Source of the DNA: JBFXCS01 sp050181915
GTDB lineage: Bacteria; Actinomycetota; Thermoleophilia; Miltoncostaeales; Miltoncostaeaceae
Direction: 5' to 3'
Length of the DNA stretch: 64,000 nt
Assembly (NCBI GenBank): GCA_050181915.1
Contig: JBFXCS010000001.1
Location: forward strand, 434,001-498,000
Under the pieces are notes generated by a model. It saw only the letters and a list, made by a program, of their open reading frames with translations, ran no database searches and was not told the origin of the DNA. This document shows, one piece after another, positions 1 through 7,795 of the stretch. Position numbers and translations under genes: made by a program. Numbering within the stretch: the stretch's first letter is position 1; every line of letters starts with the position of its first letter.

Positions 1-200
1 TGCGCGTACGGGACCACCATCAGATGCCCGTTGTTGTACGGATACAGATTCATGATCACGAACGCGCGGGCGCCACGGTACAGGATGTAGGTGCGGGCGT
101 CGTCATCCTGCAGCGGCAGGTTGCAGAAGACGCACCGCGGCCCCTCGAAGCCGTGCTCCTTCTCGGCCGACACGTAGGCCATCCGCCACGGCGACCACAT
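1..200 (-). CDS. HIT-family nucleotide hydrolase/phosphorylase, partial
   Basis: This gene begins at the ATG at 200-198 and runs off the left edge, so only the first 66 residues are visible. They start MWSPWRMAYV and continue with a CVFC pair and NGHLMVVPYA. That layout is typical of actinobacterial HIT proteins of the AP4A phosphorylase/hydrolase type, in which the CxxC belongs to a zinc site and the catalytic HxHxH triad follows after the visible part. A purine-rich GAGGGGG lies about 10 nt upstream of the ATG. The family acts on dinucleoside polyphosphates or nucleoside phosphoramidates in the cytosol. The catalytic histidines are off the window, so the exact activity is inferred. Confidence 0.8.
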   Translation of the reverse strand, partial: MWSPWRMAYVSAEKEHGFEGPRCVFCNLPLQDDDARTYILYRGARAFVIMNLYPYNNGHLMVVPYA

Positions 201-238
201 GATGTCCGGCCCCCTCGCCCCCGGGGGGCGGCCTCCGC

Positions 239-1228
239 TCACAGCCACCGCTTGTGGCGGAACCAGAGGATCAGCGCCACGGCGATCGCCACCATCAGCA
301 CGGTCGCGGCGATCGGGGAGCCGTCGAACGGCAGGTGGCCGACGTTCATCCCGTAGATGCCGGTGATCAGGGTGAGCGGCAGCATGATCGCCGACAGGAT
401 CGTGAGCACCCGGATGATGTCGTTCAGCTTGTGGGTGATGACCGACTCGTTGGTGGCCTCGAGCGCCTCGGCCACCTCCTTGTAGTTCTCCAGCAGGTCC
501 CAGATGCGCTCGCTCTTGTCGACGATGTCGTCGAAGTAGATCTCGAGGTCCTGGGGGGCGTAGCGCTGGTTGCTGCGCTCCAGCAGGCGCAGCGTCGGCC
601 GCTGGGGCTTCACGATCTTGCGGTAGTTGATGATCTCCTGCTTGGTGTTCGAGATGTCGCGGACGATGTCGTCGCTCTGGCCCTCGAACAGGGCGTCCTC
701 GATGGAGTCGAGCTTGAAGCCGATCTTGTCGAGGATCGGGAAGCAGTAGTCGTACATCGTGTCGACCACCTCGTAGAGCAGGTAGCCCGAGCCCTTGCTG
801 AGGTACTGCTCACGGGCGCCGGCGCTGCGCTCGCAGCGCGACCACAGGGCCGAGAGCGGCTTCAGCGGCTCGTTCGGCAGCGTGATGACGAGGTCCTCCG
901 CGACGAAGACGTTCAGCTCGGCCGCCTGCAGCCGGCCGGTGCGCTTGTCGAAGCGGGGGAAGTGCAGCACGATGAACAGGTAGTCGGCGTACTCGTCGAT
1001 CTTGGCGCGCTGACGCCGACGCGAGACCACGTCCTCGAGGTCCAGGGGGTGGAACTCGTAGTGCTCCGCCAGCCAGGCCGTCTCGACCTCGGTGGGCGAC
1101 TCGATGTTGAGCCACGTGAGCCCGTACGCCTCGAGGCGCTGGACGTCGGGGCGGCGCTCCGTGAGGGGCGGCTCAGCGGGACCGGCGCCCCGCCCGTTGC
1201 CTCTGCGGATCTTCGGCAGGTTCGCCAT
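239..1228 (-). CDS. corA: CorA-family magnesium/cobalt transporter
   Basis: A 329-residue protein with a large N-terminal cytosolic domain and two C-terminal membrane helices. The CorA selectivity motif YGMN is at residues 292-295, at the end of the first helix (LSAIMLPLTLITGI), followed by a short periplasmic loop GHLPFDG and the last helix ending FRHKRWL. The loop differs from the usual MPEL sequence but the arrangement is that of the family, which forms pentameric Mg2+ channels gated by cytosolic Mg2+. Length is normal. The start MANLPKIRRG is the first ATG. It lies next to the HIT gene on the same strand with a 38-bp gap, and whether they are co-transcribed is unclear. Confidence 0.9.
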   Translation of the reverse strand: MANLPKIRRGNGRGAGPAEPPLTERRPDVQRLEAYGLTWLNIESPTEVETAWLAEHYEFHPLDLEDVVSRRRQRAKIDEYADYLFIVLHFPRFDKRTGRLQAAELNVFVAEDLVITLPNEPLKPLSALWSRCERSAGAREQYLSKGSGYLLYEVVDTMYDYCFPILDKIGFKLDSIEDALFEGQSDDIVRDISNTKQEIINYRKIVKPQRPTLRLLERSNQRYAPQDLEIYFDDIVDKSERIWDLLENYKEVAEALEATNESVITHKLNDIIRVLTILSAIMLPLTLITGIYGMNVGHLPFDGSPIAATVLMVAIAVALILWFRHKRWL

Positions 1229-1351
1229 CGTCCGGGCCCGTCGGCGGGATGTTGATAAGCGCGGTCACCTGTCGATCATGGCACACCGTGCGGATAACCG
1301 GGCCACGACCCTCCCGCCGGCGGTGGGCGCGTCGTCCCCCGCCCCGCGGGG

Positions 1352-2056
1352 CTACTCGATCAGGCCGTTGCGGTACGCGTACCGCGTCGCCTCGGTGCGG
1401 TTCCCCACGCCGAGCTTGCGGTAGATGTTGGAGAGGTGGAACTTCACCGTCTGCTCGGTGACGTAGAGCTTGCTGGCGATGTCCAGGTTGGACAGGCCCT
1501 CGGCCACCAGGCGGAGGATCGACAGCTCGCGATCCGTGAGCCCGCCGGGGTGCCCGCCGCCGGAGCCCGAGGTGGTGCCGCCGTCGCCGCCGCCGCGCCC
1601 GCGGGGGTGGTACACGGTGCCCTCGACGACCTGCCGGATGGTGGAGGGCAGGTCGAGCGGGTTGATCGACTTGACCACGTACCCGGAGGCGCCCTGGTGG
1701 AGCGCCTGGTCGATGTGCTCGGAGTCCTCGAACATCGACAGGATGATGATCTTCAGGTCCGGGTAGTCCTTGCGCAGCGCGGCGAGGGTGGTGAGGCCGT
1801 CGCCCTTGGGCATGCGCAGGTCCAGGATCACCACGTCCGGCCGCACGCGCGGCACGACGGTGAGCATCTCCTCGCCGCTCATCGCCTCGCCGACGACCTT
1901 GATGTCGGGGGCGGTCTCCAGGGCCCGCTTGATGCCGTCCAGCATCAGCCGGTGGTCGTCCGCGATGGCGACCCGTAGCGGGGACTTGGTGGTGGCGGAG
2001 GGGTTGGGCACGTCGGTCGTCGTCACTGCGGCGTCTATCGGTCGGGTGTGTCGCAC
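1352..2056 (-). CDS. NarL/FixJ-type response regulator, LuxR DNA-binding domain
   Basis: A 234-residue two-domain regulator. The receiver domain spans about 25-145, with the acidic pair DD at 33-34, phospho-acceptor D79 in VILDLRMP and the conserved lysine K129. A Gly/Ser-rich linker (about 152-172) precedes a LuxR/GerE helix-turn-helix (172-234). The GTG at 2056 is given as start; a second in-frame GTG at 2026 would remove a poorly conserved N-terminal tail. A TAGGCT -10-like hexamer lies at 2081-2076. The nearest histidine kinase is the NarX-like gene at 2699, which could be its partner; this is inferred from family and proximity. Confidence 0.9.
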   Translation of the reverse strand: MRHTRPIDAAVTTTDVPNPSATTKSPLRVAIADDHRLMLDGIKRALETAPDIKVVGEAMSGEEMLTVVPRVRPDVVILDLRMPKGDGLTTLAALRKDYPDLKIIILSMFEDSEHIDQALHQGASGYVVKSINPLDLPSTIRQVVEGTVYHPRGRGGGDGGTTSGSGGGHPGGLTDRELSILRLVAEGLSNLDIASKLYVTEQTVKFHLSNIYRKLGVGNRTEATRYAYRNGLIE

Positions 2057-2137
2057 GCTTGAGCGCCGCGGCCGGAGCCTACCGGGTCTCGGGCCTCGCC
2101 GAGGGGCGAGCGCCTGTCGCGTGCCGTGGGAATCGGT

Positions 2138-2515
2138 TCAGGCGGTCAGGGTCCCGGGCCCGTAGCGCTTGATCGCGTCCACGATCTCGCGCGCCGGCCC
2201 TCCCTTGACCAGGTACTCGGCCGCGCCGCCGGCGAGGCCGGCCGCGATCTCCTGCTCCTTGTCGCCGACCGACAGCATCAGCACGGTGACGTCGGGCAGG
2301 CGCTCCTTGAGCGCGTAGGTGGCCTCCAGGCCGTCCAGGCCCGGCATGGACACGTCCATCAGCACGACGTCGGGCGTGACCTCGTCGGCGAGGTCGAGCG
2401 CCTCGGCGCCGTCGCCGGCCTCGGCGACGACGACGATGTCGGGGTCCCGCTCGAGGAACTGCCGCAGAACGCCCCTGAAGCGGGCGTTGTCATCGGCCAA
2501 GAGCACCCGAACCAC
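2138..2515 (-). CDS. single-domain response regulator (receiver only)
   Basis: A CheY-like receiver with no output domain. It shows the acidic pair in LLADDN, the phospho-acceptor Asp in VVLMDVSMPG (about residue 54), the conserved T/S in LMLSVGD and the lysine in YLVKGG. I prefer the GTG at 2515 because a GGAGGG ribosome site lies about 8 nt upstream; the alternative GTG at 2524 would abut that site with no spacing. It is divergent from the sensor kinase at 2699 across about 180 bp, and its sequence resembles receivers of NarL-type regulators. It may be a phosphate sink or an intermediate for that kinase (inference). Confidence 0.85.
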   Translation of the reverse strand: MVRVLLADDNARFRGVLRQFLERDPDIVVVAEAGDGAEALDLADEVTPDVVLMDVSMPGLDGLEATYALKERLPDVTVLMLSVGDKEQEIAAGLAGGAAEYLVKGGPAREIVDAIKRYGPGTLTA

Positions 2516-2685
2516 CGAGCACACCCTCCATCGTCGTCAGCTGACGTTCTCCGCGGACGTCCAGATCCGCACGTGAAACCTTACGCTGCTGCCGGTGCCC
2601 GCGTGCCTAGACGCCTTGGTAGTTCCGCTGATCGGGAGGTATAGGGCAACTTCTGTGGTATCGCGAGCCTCGCGCGAGGGATCGG

Positions 2686-2691
2686 TACGAT
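2686..2691 (+). promoter_or_regulatory. -10 element of leaderless promoter for the sensor kinase
   Basis: TACGAT ends 7 nt before the ATG at 2699, which places the expected transcription start on the start codon. No ribosome-binding site is seen. Confidence 0.5.
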
Positions 2692-2698
2692 CCCGGCA

Positions 2699-3886
2699 AT
2701 GGCCGTTCCGCCCGTTTCAACGACCGCCGACGGCGTGGCGGCCCTGCTCGCGGTGACCGCGTGCGACGCGCCGGCGTCGAGCGGGATGGACGGCGCCGCG
2801 CGCCTGGTGGCCGCCGCGGCCTCCGCCGTGGGCGCCCCGTCCGCCCTCGCGTGGGTGCGCGACCCGCGCGACCCCGAGGCGGCCGTCGTCGCGTCGGCCG
2901 GCATGGACGAGGCGGCGCTCGCCGCGGCCGGCGAGGCGGTCGCGCGGGCGACGCCGCCGCAGGGGGCGGGGGAGGCCGACGCCGGCCTGCGGGCCGCGCT
3001 CGGCGCGTCCTCCGCGCTGGTCCTGCCGGTGCGGGTGGGGGAGGCGCCGGCCGGGGCCCTCGTCGTGGCGGGCGGCAGCGACGACCCGCTGCGCCGGCGC
3101 GCCGCCGAGGTCGCCGCCGCGCGGCTGGGCGAGCTGCTCGACGCGATCCGCCTGCGCGAGAACCTCGAGCGCGCGATGGCCCAGATCCTGGCGACCGACG
3201 AGCGGATGCTGGGGCGCATGGGCCTCGACATCCACGACGGCCCCACCCAGCAGCTCTCGGTGGCGCTGCTCGAGATCCAGCTGCTCGAGGCCGACCTGGC
3301 CGACGCCGACGAGCGGGGCCTGCCGACGCCCGACGCCGTCCGTCCGGCCATCGGCCGCATCTACGAGACCGTCGGCGGGGCGCTGCACGAGATGCGCGAG
3401 CTGATCGGCCACCTCCGTCCCGCCCAGTTCGAGGACCGGCGCCTCAGCGACATCCTCCAGGACGCCGTCACCGCCTTCGAGGCGCGCACCGACTGCGAGA
3501 TCAGCTCCGAGTGGGCCGGCGAGTTCCCCGTGAACGGGGTGTCGATCACGCAGCGCATCACCCTCTACCGCATCCTCCAGGAGACGCTGACGAACGCCCA
3601 CCGGCACGGCCACGCCGGCCGGGTGGAGGTGCGGGCGACCGACGACGAGCCCGGGATCACCCTGGAGGTGCGCGACGACGGCGCCGGCTTCGACCCGGAG
3701 GCGGTGCAGCGCCGCAAGCCCGGCATGCCGCTGGCGCGCTTCGGCCTGCACGGCATGCGCGACCGCGCCCAGATCCTGGGCGGCACCTTCGACATCGACA
3801 GCTCTCCGGGCGGCGGCACCACGGTGCGCGTCTTCCTGCCGCGCTGGAAGGGCCCGCCGCCGGAGGTGCCGGTCGATGTGGCCTGA
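2699..3886 (+). CDS. NarX/DesK-type sensor histidine kinase
   Basis: A 395-residue soluble kinase. Residues about 30-150 look like a GAF-type sensory domain (alternating Ala/Gly-rich strands, no membrane helix). The HisKA_3 dimerisation segment contains the phospho-acceptor H179 in DIHDGPTQQLS. The HATPase domain (about 285-390) has the N box TLTNAHRHG, DDGAGFDPE and GLHGMRDRA. Such kinases phosphorylate NarL-type regulators, two of which lie divergently just upstream. The last 11 bp overlap the start of trpF, so the kinase is translationally coupled to the tryptophan genes, which is an unusual arrangement. Confidence 0.9.
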   Translation: MAVPPVSTTADGVAALLAVTACDAPASSGMDGAARLVAAAASAVGAPSALAWVRDPRDPEAAVVASAGMDEAALAAAGEAVARATPPQGAGEADAGLRAALGASSALVLPVRVGEAPAGALVVAGGSDDPLRRRAAEVAAARLGELLDAIRLRENLERAMAQILATDERMLGRMGLDIHDGPTQQLSVALLEIQLLEADLADADERGLPTPDAVRPAIGRIYETVGGALHEMRELIGHLRPAQFEDRRLSDILQDAVTAFEARTDCEISSEWAGEFPVNGVSITQRITLYRILQETLTNAHRHGHAGRVEVRATDDEPGITLEVRDDGAGFDPEAVQRRKPGMPLARFGLHGMRDRAQILGGTFDIDSSPGGGTTVRVFLPRWKGPPPEVPVDVA

Positions 3887-4523
3887 GCCCGGGGGGACCC
3901 CCGCGGTCAAGATCTGCGGCCTCACCCGCCCCGACGAGGCGGCGGCCTGCGCCGCCCTGGGCGTGTGGGGGGTGGGCGTCGTGCTCGCCGAGGGCAGCCC
4001 GCGCCGCGTCGCCGCCGACACGGCGGCGCGCGTGCTCGACCCCGTGCCGGAGGGCGTCGCCCGCGTCGGGGTGTTCGTCGACGCGTCCGCGGACGAGATG
4101 GCGCGGGTCGCCCGGATCGCGGGCCTCACCCACCTGCAGGTGCACGGCGCCTGCGACCCGGCGCGGGCGCGCGATGCCTGCGGCCTGCCGGTGATCGAGG
4201 GCGTGCGCGTCGACGGGGCGCCGGCGCTCGCCCGGGCGCGCGCCAGCGCGGCCGACCTGGTGCTGCTGGACGCGGCGGTGGCCGGGCTGCACGGCGGCAC
4301 CGGGACCGCCTTCGACTGGGGCCTGCTCGATCGCGAGCCCCTCGGCCGGCCCTTCGGGCTGGCGGGCGGGCTGCGCCACGACACGGTGTCGGAGGCCCTC
4401 GCCCGCACCCGGCCCTCCCTGGTCGACGTGTCGAGCGGCGTCGAGTCGGCGCCCGGACGCAAGGACCCGGAGCTCGTGCGCGCCTTCGTCGCCGCCGTGG
4501 CGGCCGCGGCGATCGTCGCGTGA
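3876..4523 (+). CDS. trpF: phosphoribosylanthranilate isomerase
   Basis: A 215-residue TIM-barrel enzyme converting N-(5-phosphoribosyl)anthranilate to CdRP in tryptophan synthesis. Visible signatures are VKICGLTRPDEA near the N-terminus (catalytic Cys at residue 14), GVVLAEGSPR, LTHLQVHG, LVLLDAAVAG with the catalytic Asp, and the C-terminal phosphate-binding LAGGLR plus DVSSGVESAPGRKD. The start ATG at 3876 lies inside the kinase gene and its TGA overlaps the GTG of trpB. No trpC, trpD or trpE is present in the window, so the rest of the pathway is encoded elsewhere. Confidence 0.93.
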   Translation: MWPEPGGTPAVKICGLTRPDEAAACAALGVWGVGVVLAEGSPRRVAADTAARVLDPVPEGVARVGVFVDASADEMARVARIAGLTHLQVHGACDPARARDACGLPVIEGVRVDGAPALARARASAADLVLLDAAVAGLHGGTGTAFDWGLLDREPLGRPFGLAGGLRHDTVSEALARTRPSLVDVSSGVESAPGRKDPELVRAFVAAVAAAAIVA

Positions 4524-5713
4524 GCGGCGAGACCGGCCTCGCCGCGCGGTACGGCCCCTACGGGGGCCGCTACGTGCCGGAGACCGTCATCGGCGCGCTC
4601 GACGAGCTCTCCGAGGCCTACCTGCGCCACCGCTCCGACCCCGGCTTCCGCGCCGAGCTGGCCGGGCTGCTCGATCGCTACGTCGGCCGCCCCACGCCGC
4701 TGTACCGGGCCCGCGGCCTCGAGGCCCTGCACGGCATCGGGCGCCTCTACCTGAAGCGCGAGGACCTGTGCCACACCGGCGCCCACAAGATCAACAACGC
4801 CCTCGGCCAGGTGCTGCTGGCGTCCCGCATGGGCAAGCGCCGCATCATCGCCGAGACCGGGGCCGGCCAGCACGGGGTCGCCACCGCCACCGCCGCCGCG
4901 CTGCTGGGGCTGGAGTGCTGCGTCTACATGGGCCGGGTGGACATGGCCCGCCAGCGTCTCAACGTCATCCGCATGCGGATGCTGGGCGCGGAGGTGCGAC
5001 CGGTCGACTCGGGCATCGGCACCCTGAAGGACGCCCTCAACGAGGCGATCCGCGACTGGGTCACCAACGTGCGCGACACCCACTACGTCATCGGCACGGC
5101 GGCGGGTCCGGCGCCGTACCCCGAGATCGTGGCCGAGCTCCAGTCGGTGATCGGCGAGGAGGCGCGGGCGCAGATGCTCGACGAGGAGGGGCGCCTGCCT
5201 GCGGCGGTCGTCGCCTGCGTCGGCGGGGGCTCGAACGCCATCGGCATCTTCCGCGCCTTCCTGCCCGACGACGGGGTCGCCCTGGTCGGGGTGGAGGCCG
5301 GCGGCCTGGGCATCGACAGCGGCCGCCACGGCGCCTCGCTCAGCGAGGGGCGCCCGGGCGTGCTGCACGGGACCCTCTCGTACCTGCTCCAGACGCCCGC
5401 CGGCCAGGTGGTGGAGCCGCACTCGATCTCCGCCGGCCTGGACTACCCGGGCGTGGGGCCCGAGCACGGTCACCTGCGCGACACGGGGCGCGTGCGGTAC
5501 GTCAGCGCCACCGACGACGAGGCGCTCGAGGCCTTCCGGGCCTGCTCGCGGGCCGAGGGCATCATCCCGGCCCTGGAGAGCTCGCACGCCCTCGCCCTGC
5601 TCGCCCGCGAGGGCGCCGCGCTCGGCGCCTCCGGGCCCGTGCTGGTGTGCCTGTCCGGCCGCGGCGACAAGGACGTCGACGCCGCCGCCGCGGCCCTCGG
5701 CATCGATGTCTGA
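4520..5713 (+). CDS. trpB: tryptophan synthase beta chain
   Basis: A 397-residue PLP enzyme that condenses indole with serine. It opens with the hallmark RYGPYGGRYVPET. The PLP lysine is K90 in HTGAHKINNALGQ, followed by AETGAGQHGVATAT with the catalytic Glu, CVGGGSNAIG for the cofactor phosphate, and a C-terminal LSGRGDKD loop. The GTG start at 4520 overlaps the trpF TGA (GTGA), so a longer upstream frame is not needed. It overlaps trpA by 8 bp, consistent with equal expression of the alpha and beta subunits. This is a TrpB1-type chain of normal length. Confidence 0.96.
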   Translation: MSGETGLAARYGPYGGRYVPETVIGALDELSEAYLRHRSDPGFRAELAGLLDRYVGRPTPLYRARGLEALHGIGRLYLKREDLCHTGAHKINNALGQVLLASRMGKRRIIAETGAGQHGVATATAAALLGLECCVYMGRVDMARQRLNVIRMRMLGAEVRPVDSGIGTLKDALNEAIRDWVTNVRDTHYVIGTAAGPAPYPEIVAELQSVIGEEARAQMLDEEGRLPAAVVACVGGGSNAIGIFRAFLPDDGVALVGVEAGGLGIDSGRHGASLSEGRPGVLHGTLSYLLQTPAGQVVEPHSISAGLDYPGVGPEHGHLRDTGRVRYVSATDDEALEAFRACSRAEGIIPALESSHALALLAREGAALGASGPVLVCLSGRGDKDVDAAAAALGIDV

Positions 5714-6518
5714 CGCCGCGACGGCCACTGCCGGCGCGGCGCGCATCCGCGAGGCCTTCGCCCGCGCGGGCCGCCCGCTGTTCATGCCGTACGTGATGGG
5801 CGGCTTCCCGGACATCGAGACCAGCGCGCGCCACCTCGCCGCCCTCGCGCCGCACGCCGACCTGATCGAGCTGGGGATCCCGTTCTCGGATCCTCTCGCC
5901 GACGGGCCCACCATCCAGGCCGCCGGGCAGGACGCCCTCGAGGGCGGCACCACGCCGGACGACGTCATCGCGCTGGCCGCGGGCCTGCGCGACGGGCCGC
6001 CGATCGTGCTGATGACCTACGTGAACATCATCCTGGCGGCGGGCCCGCGCGCCTTCATGGAGGCCGCCGCCCGCGCCGGCGTCGCCGGGGTGATCATCCC
6101 GGACCTCCCGATCGACGAGGGCGACGACCTGCGCGAGCAGGCGCGCAGGGCCGGCATCAGCGTGGTGCCCCTGGCCGCCCCCACCACGGACGACGCCCGC
6201 CTGGCGGCGATCGGCCGCCGCGCCGACGGGTTCGTCTACTGCGTCTCGGTCGCGGGGGTGACGGGCGGCGACGTGGAGGTGGGGGGAGAGCTGCAGGGCT
6301 TCCTCGCCCGCGCCCGCCGGCGCATCGAGGCGCCGCTGGCGGTGGGCTTCGGCATCCGCACCCCCGAGCAGGTGGCCCGGATCGGGGCGCTGTCGGACGG
6401 CGTGATCGTCGCCAGCCAGCTGATCCGCCTCATCCGCGAGGCCCCGGACGCCGCGGCGGCGGAGGCCGCCGTGACCGGGTTCGCGCGCGCCGCCGCCGCC
6501 GCCCTCGCCGGCGCCTGA
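5706..6518 (+). CDS. trpA: tryptophan synthase alpha chain
   Basis: A 270-residue TIM-barrel subunit cleaving indole-3-glycerol phosphate and channelling indole to TrpB. Catalytic residues are visible as E55 in LIELGIPFSDP and D66 in LADGPTIQ. Further family motifs are MTYVNIILAAG, GVIIPDLPIDEG, PLAAPTT, FVYCVSVAGVTG and the phosphate-binding VGFGIRTPEQ. The ATG at 5706 lies inside trpB. It is the last gene of the kinase-trpF-trpB-trpA set; no strong hairpin follows directly, and 180 bp separate it from the cold-shock gene. Confidence 0.95.
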   Translation: MSDAATATAGAARIREAFARAGRPLFMPYVMGGFPDIETSARHLAALAPHADLIELGIPFSDPLADGPTIQAAGQDALEGGTTPDDVIALAAGLRDGPPIVLMTYVNIILAAGPRAFMEAAARAGVAGVIIPDLPIDEGDDLREQARRAGISVVPLAAPTTDDARLAAIGRRADGFVYCVSVAGVTGGDVEVGGELQGFLARARRRIEAPLAVGFGIRTPEQVARIGALSDGVIVASQLIRLIREAPDAAAAEAAVTGFARAAAAALAGA

Positions 6519-6698
6519 GAACCCGCTGTGCGGCGGTGATTTCACAGCCCTGAACGCGAGCCGCCGGTCGTCCTGCGGGTGCGCTACCATCGCCCCGCGT
6601 CTCACGTGGAGACGCAGTACACCGCGGGATGAGAACGGCTCGTACGGCCTCCTGTGCCGGCGATGACGGTCGGATCTCGCCGGATAGAGGATGGATGC

Positions 6699-6902
6699 AT
6701 GGCCGAAGGCGTCGTGAAGTGGTTCTCCGCGGAGAAGGGGTACGGATTCATCACCCCGGATGACGGGGGTAAGGATCTCTTCGTTCACTTCTCGGAGATT
6801 CAGGGCTCGGGTTACCGCAGCCTCGACGAGGGGCAGAAGGTCAGCTTCGAGAGCCAGGAGGGCCCGAAGGGTCCCCAGGCCTCGAACGTCTCCGCCATCT
6901 AG
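6699..6902 (+). CDS. cspA: cold-shock domain RNA chaperone
   Basis: A 67-residue single cold-shock domain. Both RNA-binding motifs are intact: RNP1 as KGYGFI and RNP2 as LFVHFSEI. The start is the ATG at 6699 (MAEGVVKWF), preceded by an AGAGGAT purine stretch; an upstream ATG in frame adds an unrelated tail. Only about 180 bp separate it from trpA, and a TACCAT hexamer near 6585 could be its -10, leaving a long 5' leader as is common for csp genes. A perfect 10-bp hairpin follows the stop codon. It binds single-stranded RNA and prevents secondary structure in the cytosol. Confidence 0.95.
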   Translation: MAEGVVKWFSAEKGYGFITPDDGGKDLFVHFSEIQGSGYRSLDEGQKVSFESQEGPKGPQASNVSAI

Positions 6903-6928
6903 AGCGGAAGCCCGGCTCGACCACTGAC

Positions 6929-6953
6929 GCGGCGCCCCGGGATGGGGCGCCGC
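6929..6953 (+). terminator. terminator hairpin after cspA
   Basis: Perfect 10-bp stem GCGGCGCCCC/GGGGCGCCGC with a 5-nt loop, 26 nt after the stop codon. There is no T-run, as is usual in such GC-rich DNA. Confidence 0.65.
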
Positions 6954-7040
6954 TCAGCGGGACGGCGGGAGGGGCGGACCGGCCGCGAGGCGGATGGCCG
7001 GATGGAACCGCCGGGTGGCGGCGCCGTCGCGAGCGGCGCG

Positions 7041-7046
7041 TAGGAT
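7041..7046 (+). promoter_or_regulatory. -10 element of leaderless promoter for the amidase
   Basis: TAGGAT followed by 8 nt and the GTG at 7055, with no ribosome-binding site between. Confidence 0.5.
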
Positions 7047-7054
7047 GCCCCGCT

Positions 7055-7762
7055 GTGACCGCCGCAGTTCATGCCGCACCGGTTCCCGCCGGCGCGCCCG
7101 TCGTGTGGGTCCAGGCCGGACACGCGGCTCCCCGCGAGCCCGGCTACCGCGACCAGACCGGCGCCGGCAGCGGACCCTTCGGCAGCGAGATCGGCTTCAC
7201 CACGCGGCTGGCGCCGCAGGTGGTGGCGCGCCTGCGCGCGGCCGGGGTCGACGCGCGCCAGACGCCGGGGCAGGTGACGCCGCTCGCCGCTCGCGGGGCG
7301 GTCTTCATCAGCCTGCACCACGACGCCGCCGGCGGTCGCGCCGGCGTCGGCCGCGCCATCGCCGGCACGAGCGAGAACTGGTACCACGGCGAGGGCGGCG
7401 GCACCCCCAGCCCGCGCCCCTACCCGGACAGCGCGCCGCACCGGCCGGCCACGAAGGTCACCCCGGCGGTGGAGCGCGCCTCGCTCGACCTGGCCCGGCG
7501 CATCGCGTCGGCGTTCTCGCGCATCCACACTCCGGCGAACGGGGCGCACGGCGCCTTCGGCGGCGTCGAGCCGCGGACCGGCAACCCGCGCATGAACCAC
7601 TACTACGGCTTCTTCCGCACCCGGGCGGGCGCGCGGGTGCTGCTCGAGGCGGGCGCGCCCGGCGTGGACGACGCCTTCATGCGCCGCACCGACCGCATCG
7701 CGACGGCGGTGTCGGGGGCGATCCTCACCTACCTGAGGGCCAGGAGCCTCATCCGGCGCTGA
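7055..7762 (+). CDS. N-acetylmuramoyl-L-alanine amidase (Amidase_3)
   Basis: A 235-residue zinc amidase that cleaves the bond between MurNAc and the stem peptide. The Amidase_3 zinc ligands are visible in order: His in WVQAGHAAP, Glu in PFGSEIGFTT, and His in FISLHHDAAGG; the catalytic Glu is in LLEAGAPG near the C-terminus. No clear signal peptide is seen, only a short Ala-rich N-terminus, so how it reaches the wall is unknown. The start is a GTG placed by the -10 hexamer 8 nt upstream. It converges on the Ser/Thr kinase gene, and a 9-bp hairpin separates them. Confidence 0.87.
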   Translation: MTAAVHAAPVPAGAPVVWVQAGHAAPREPGYRDQTGAGSGPFGSEIGFTTRLAPQVVARLRAAGVDARQTPGQVTPLAARGAVFISLHHDAAGGRAGVGRAIAGTSENWYHGEGGGTPSPRPYPDSAPHRPATKVTPAVERASLDLARRIASAFSRIHTPANGAHGAFGGVEPRTGNPRMNHYYGFFRTRAGARVLLEAGAPGVDDAFMRRTDRIATAVSGAILTYLRARSLIRR

Positions 7763-7786
7763 CCGGGCCGCCCGGGCGCGGCCCGG
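7763..7786. terminator. bidirectional terminator hairpin between amidase and kinase
   Basis: Perfect 9-bp stem CCGGGCCGC/GCGGCCCGG with a 6-nt loop, starting at the base after the amidase stop and ending 9 nt from the end of the convergent kinase gene. Confidence 0.6.
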
Positions 7787-7795
7787 GGCTCGGGC

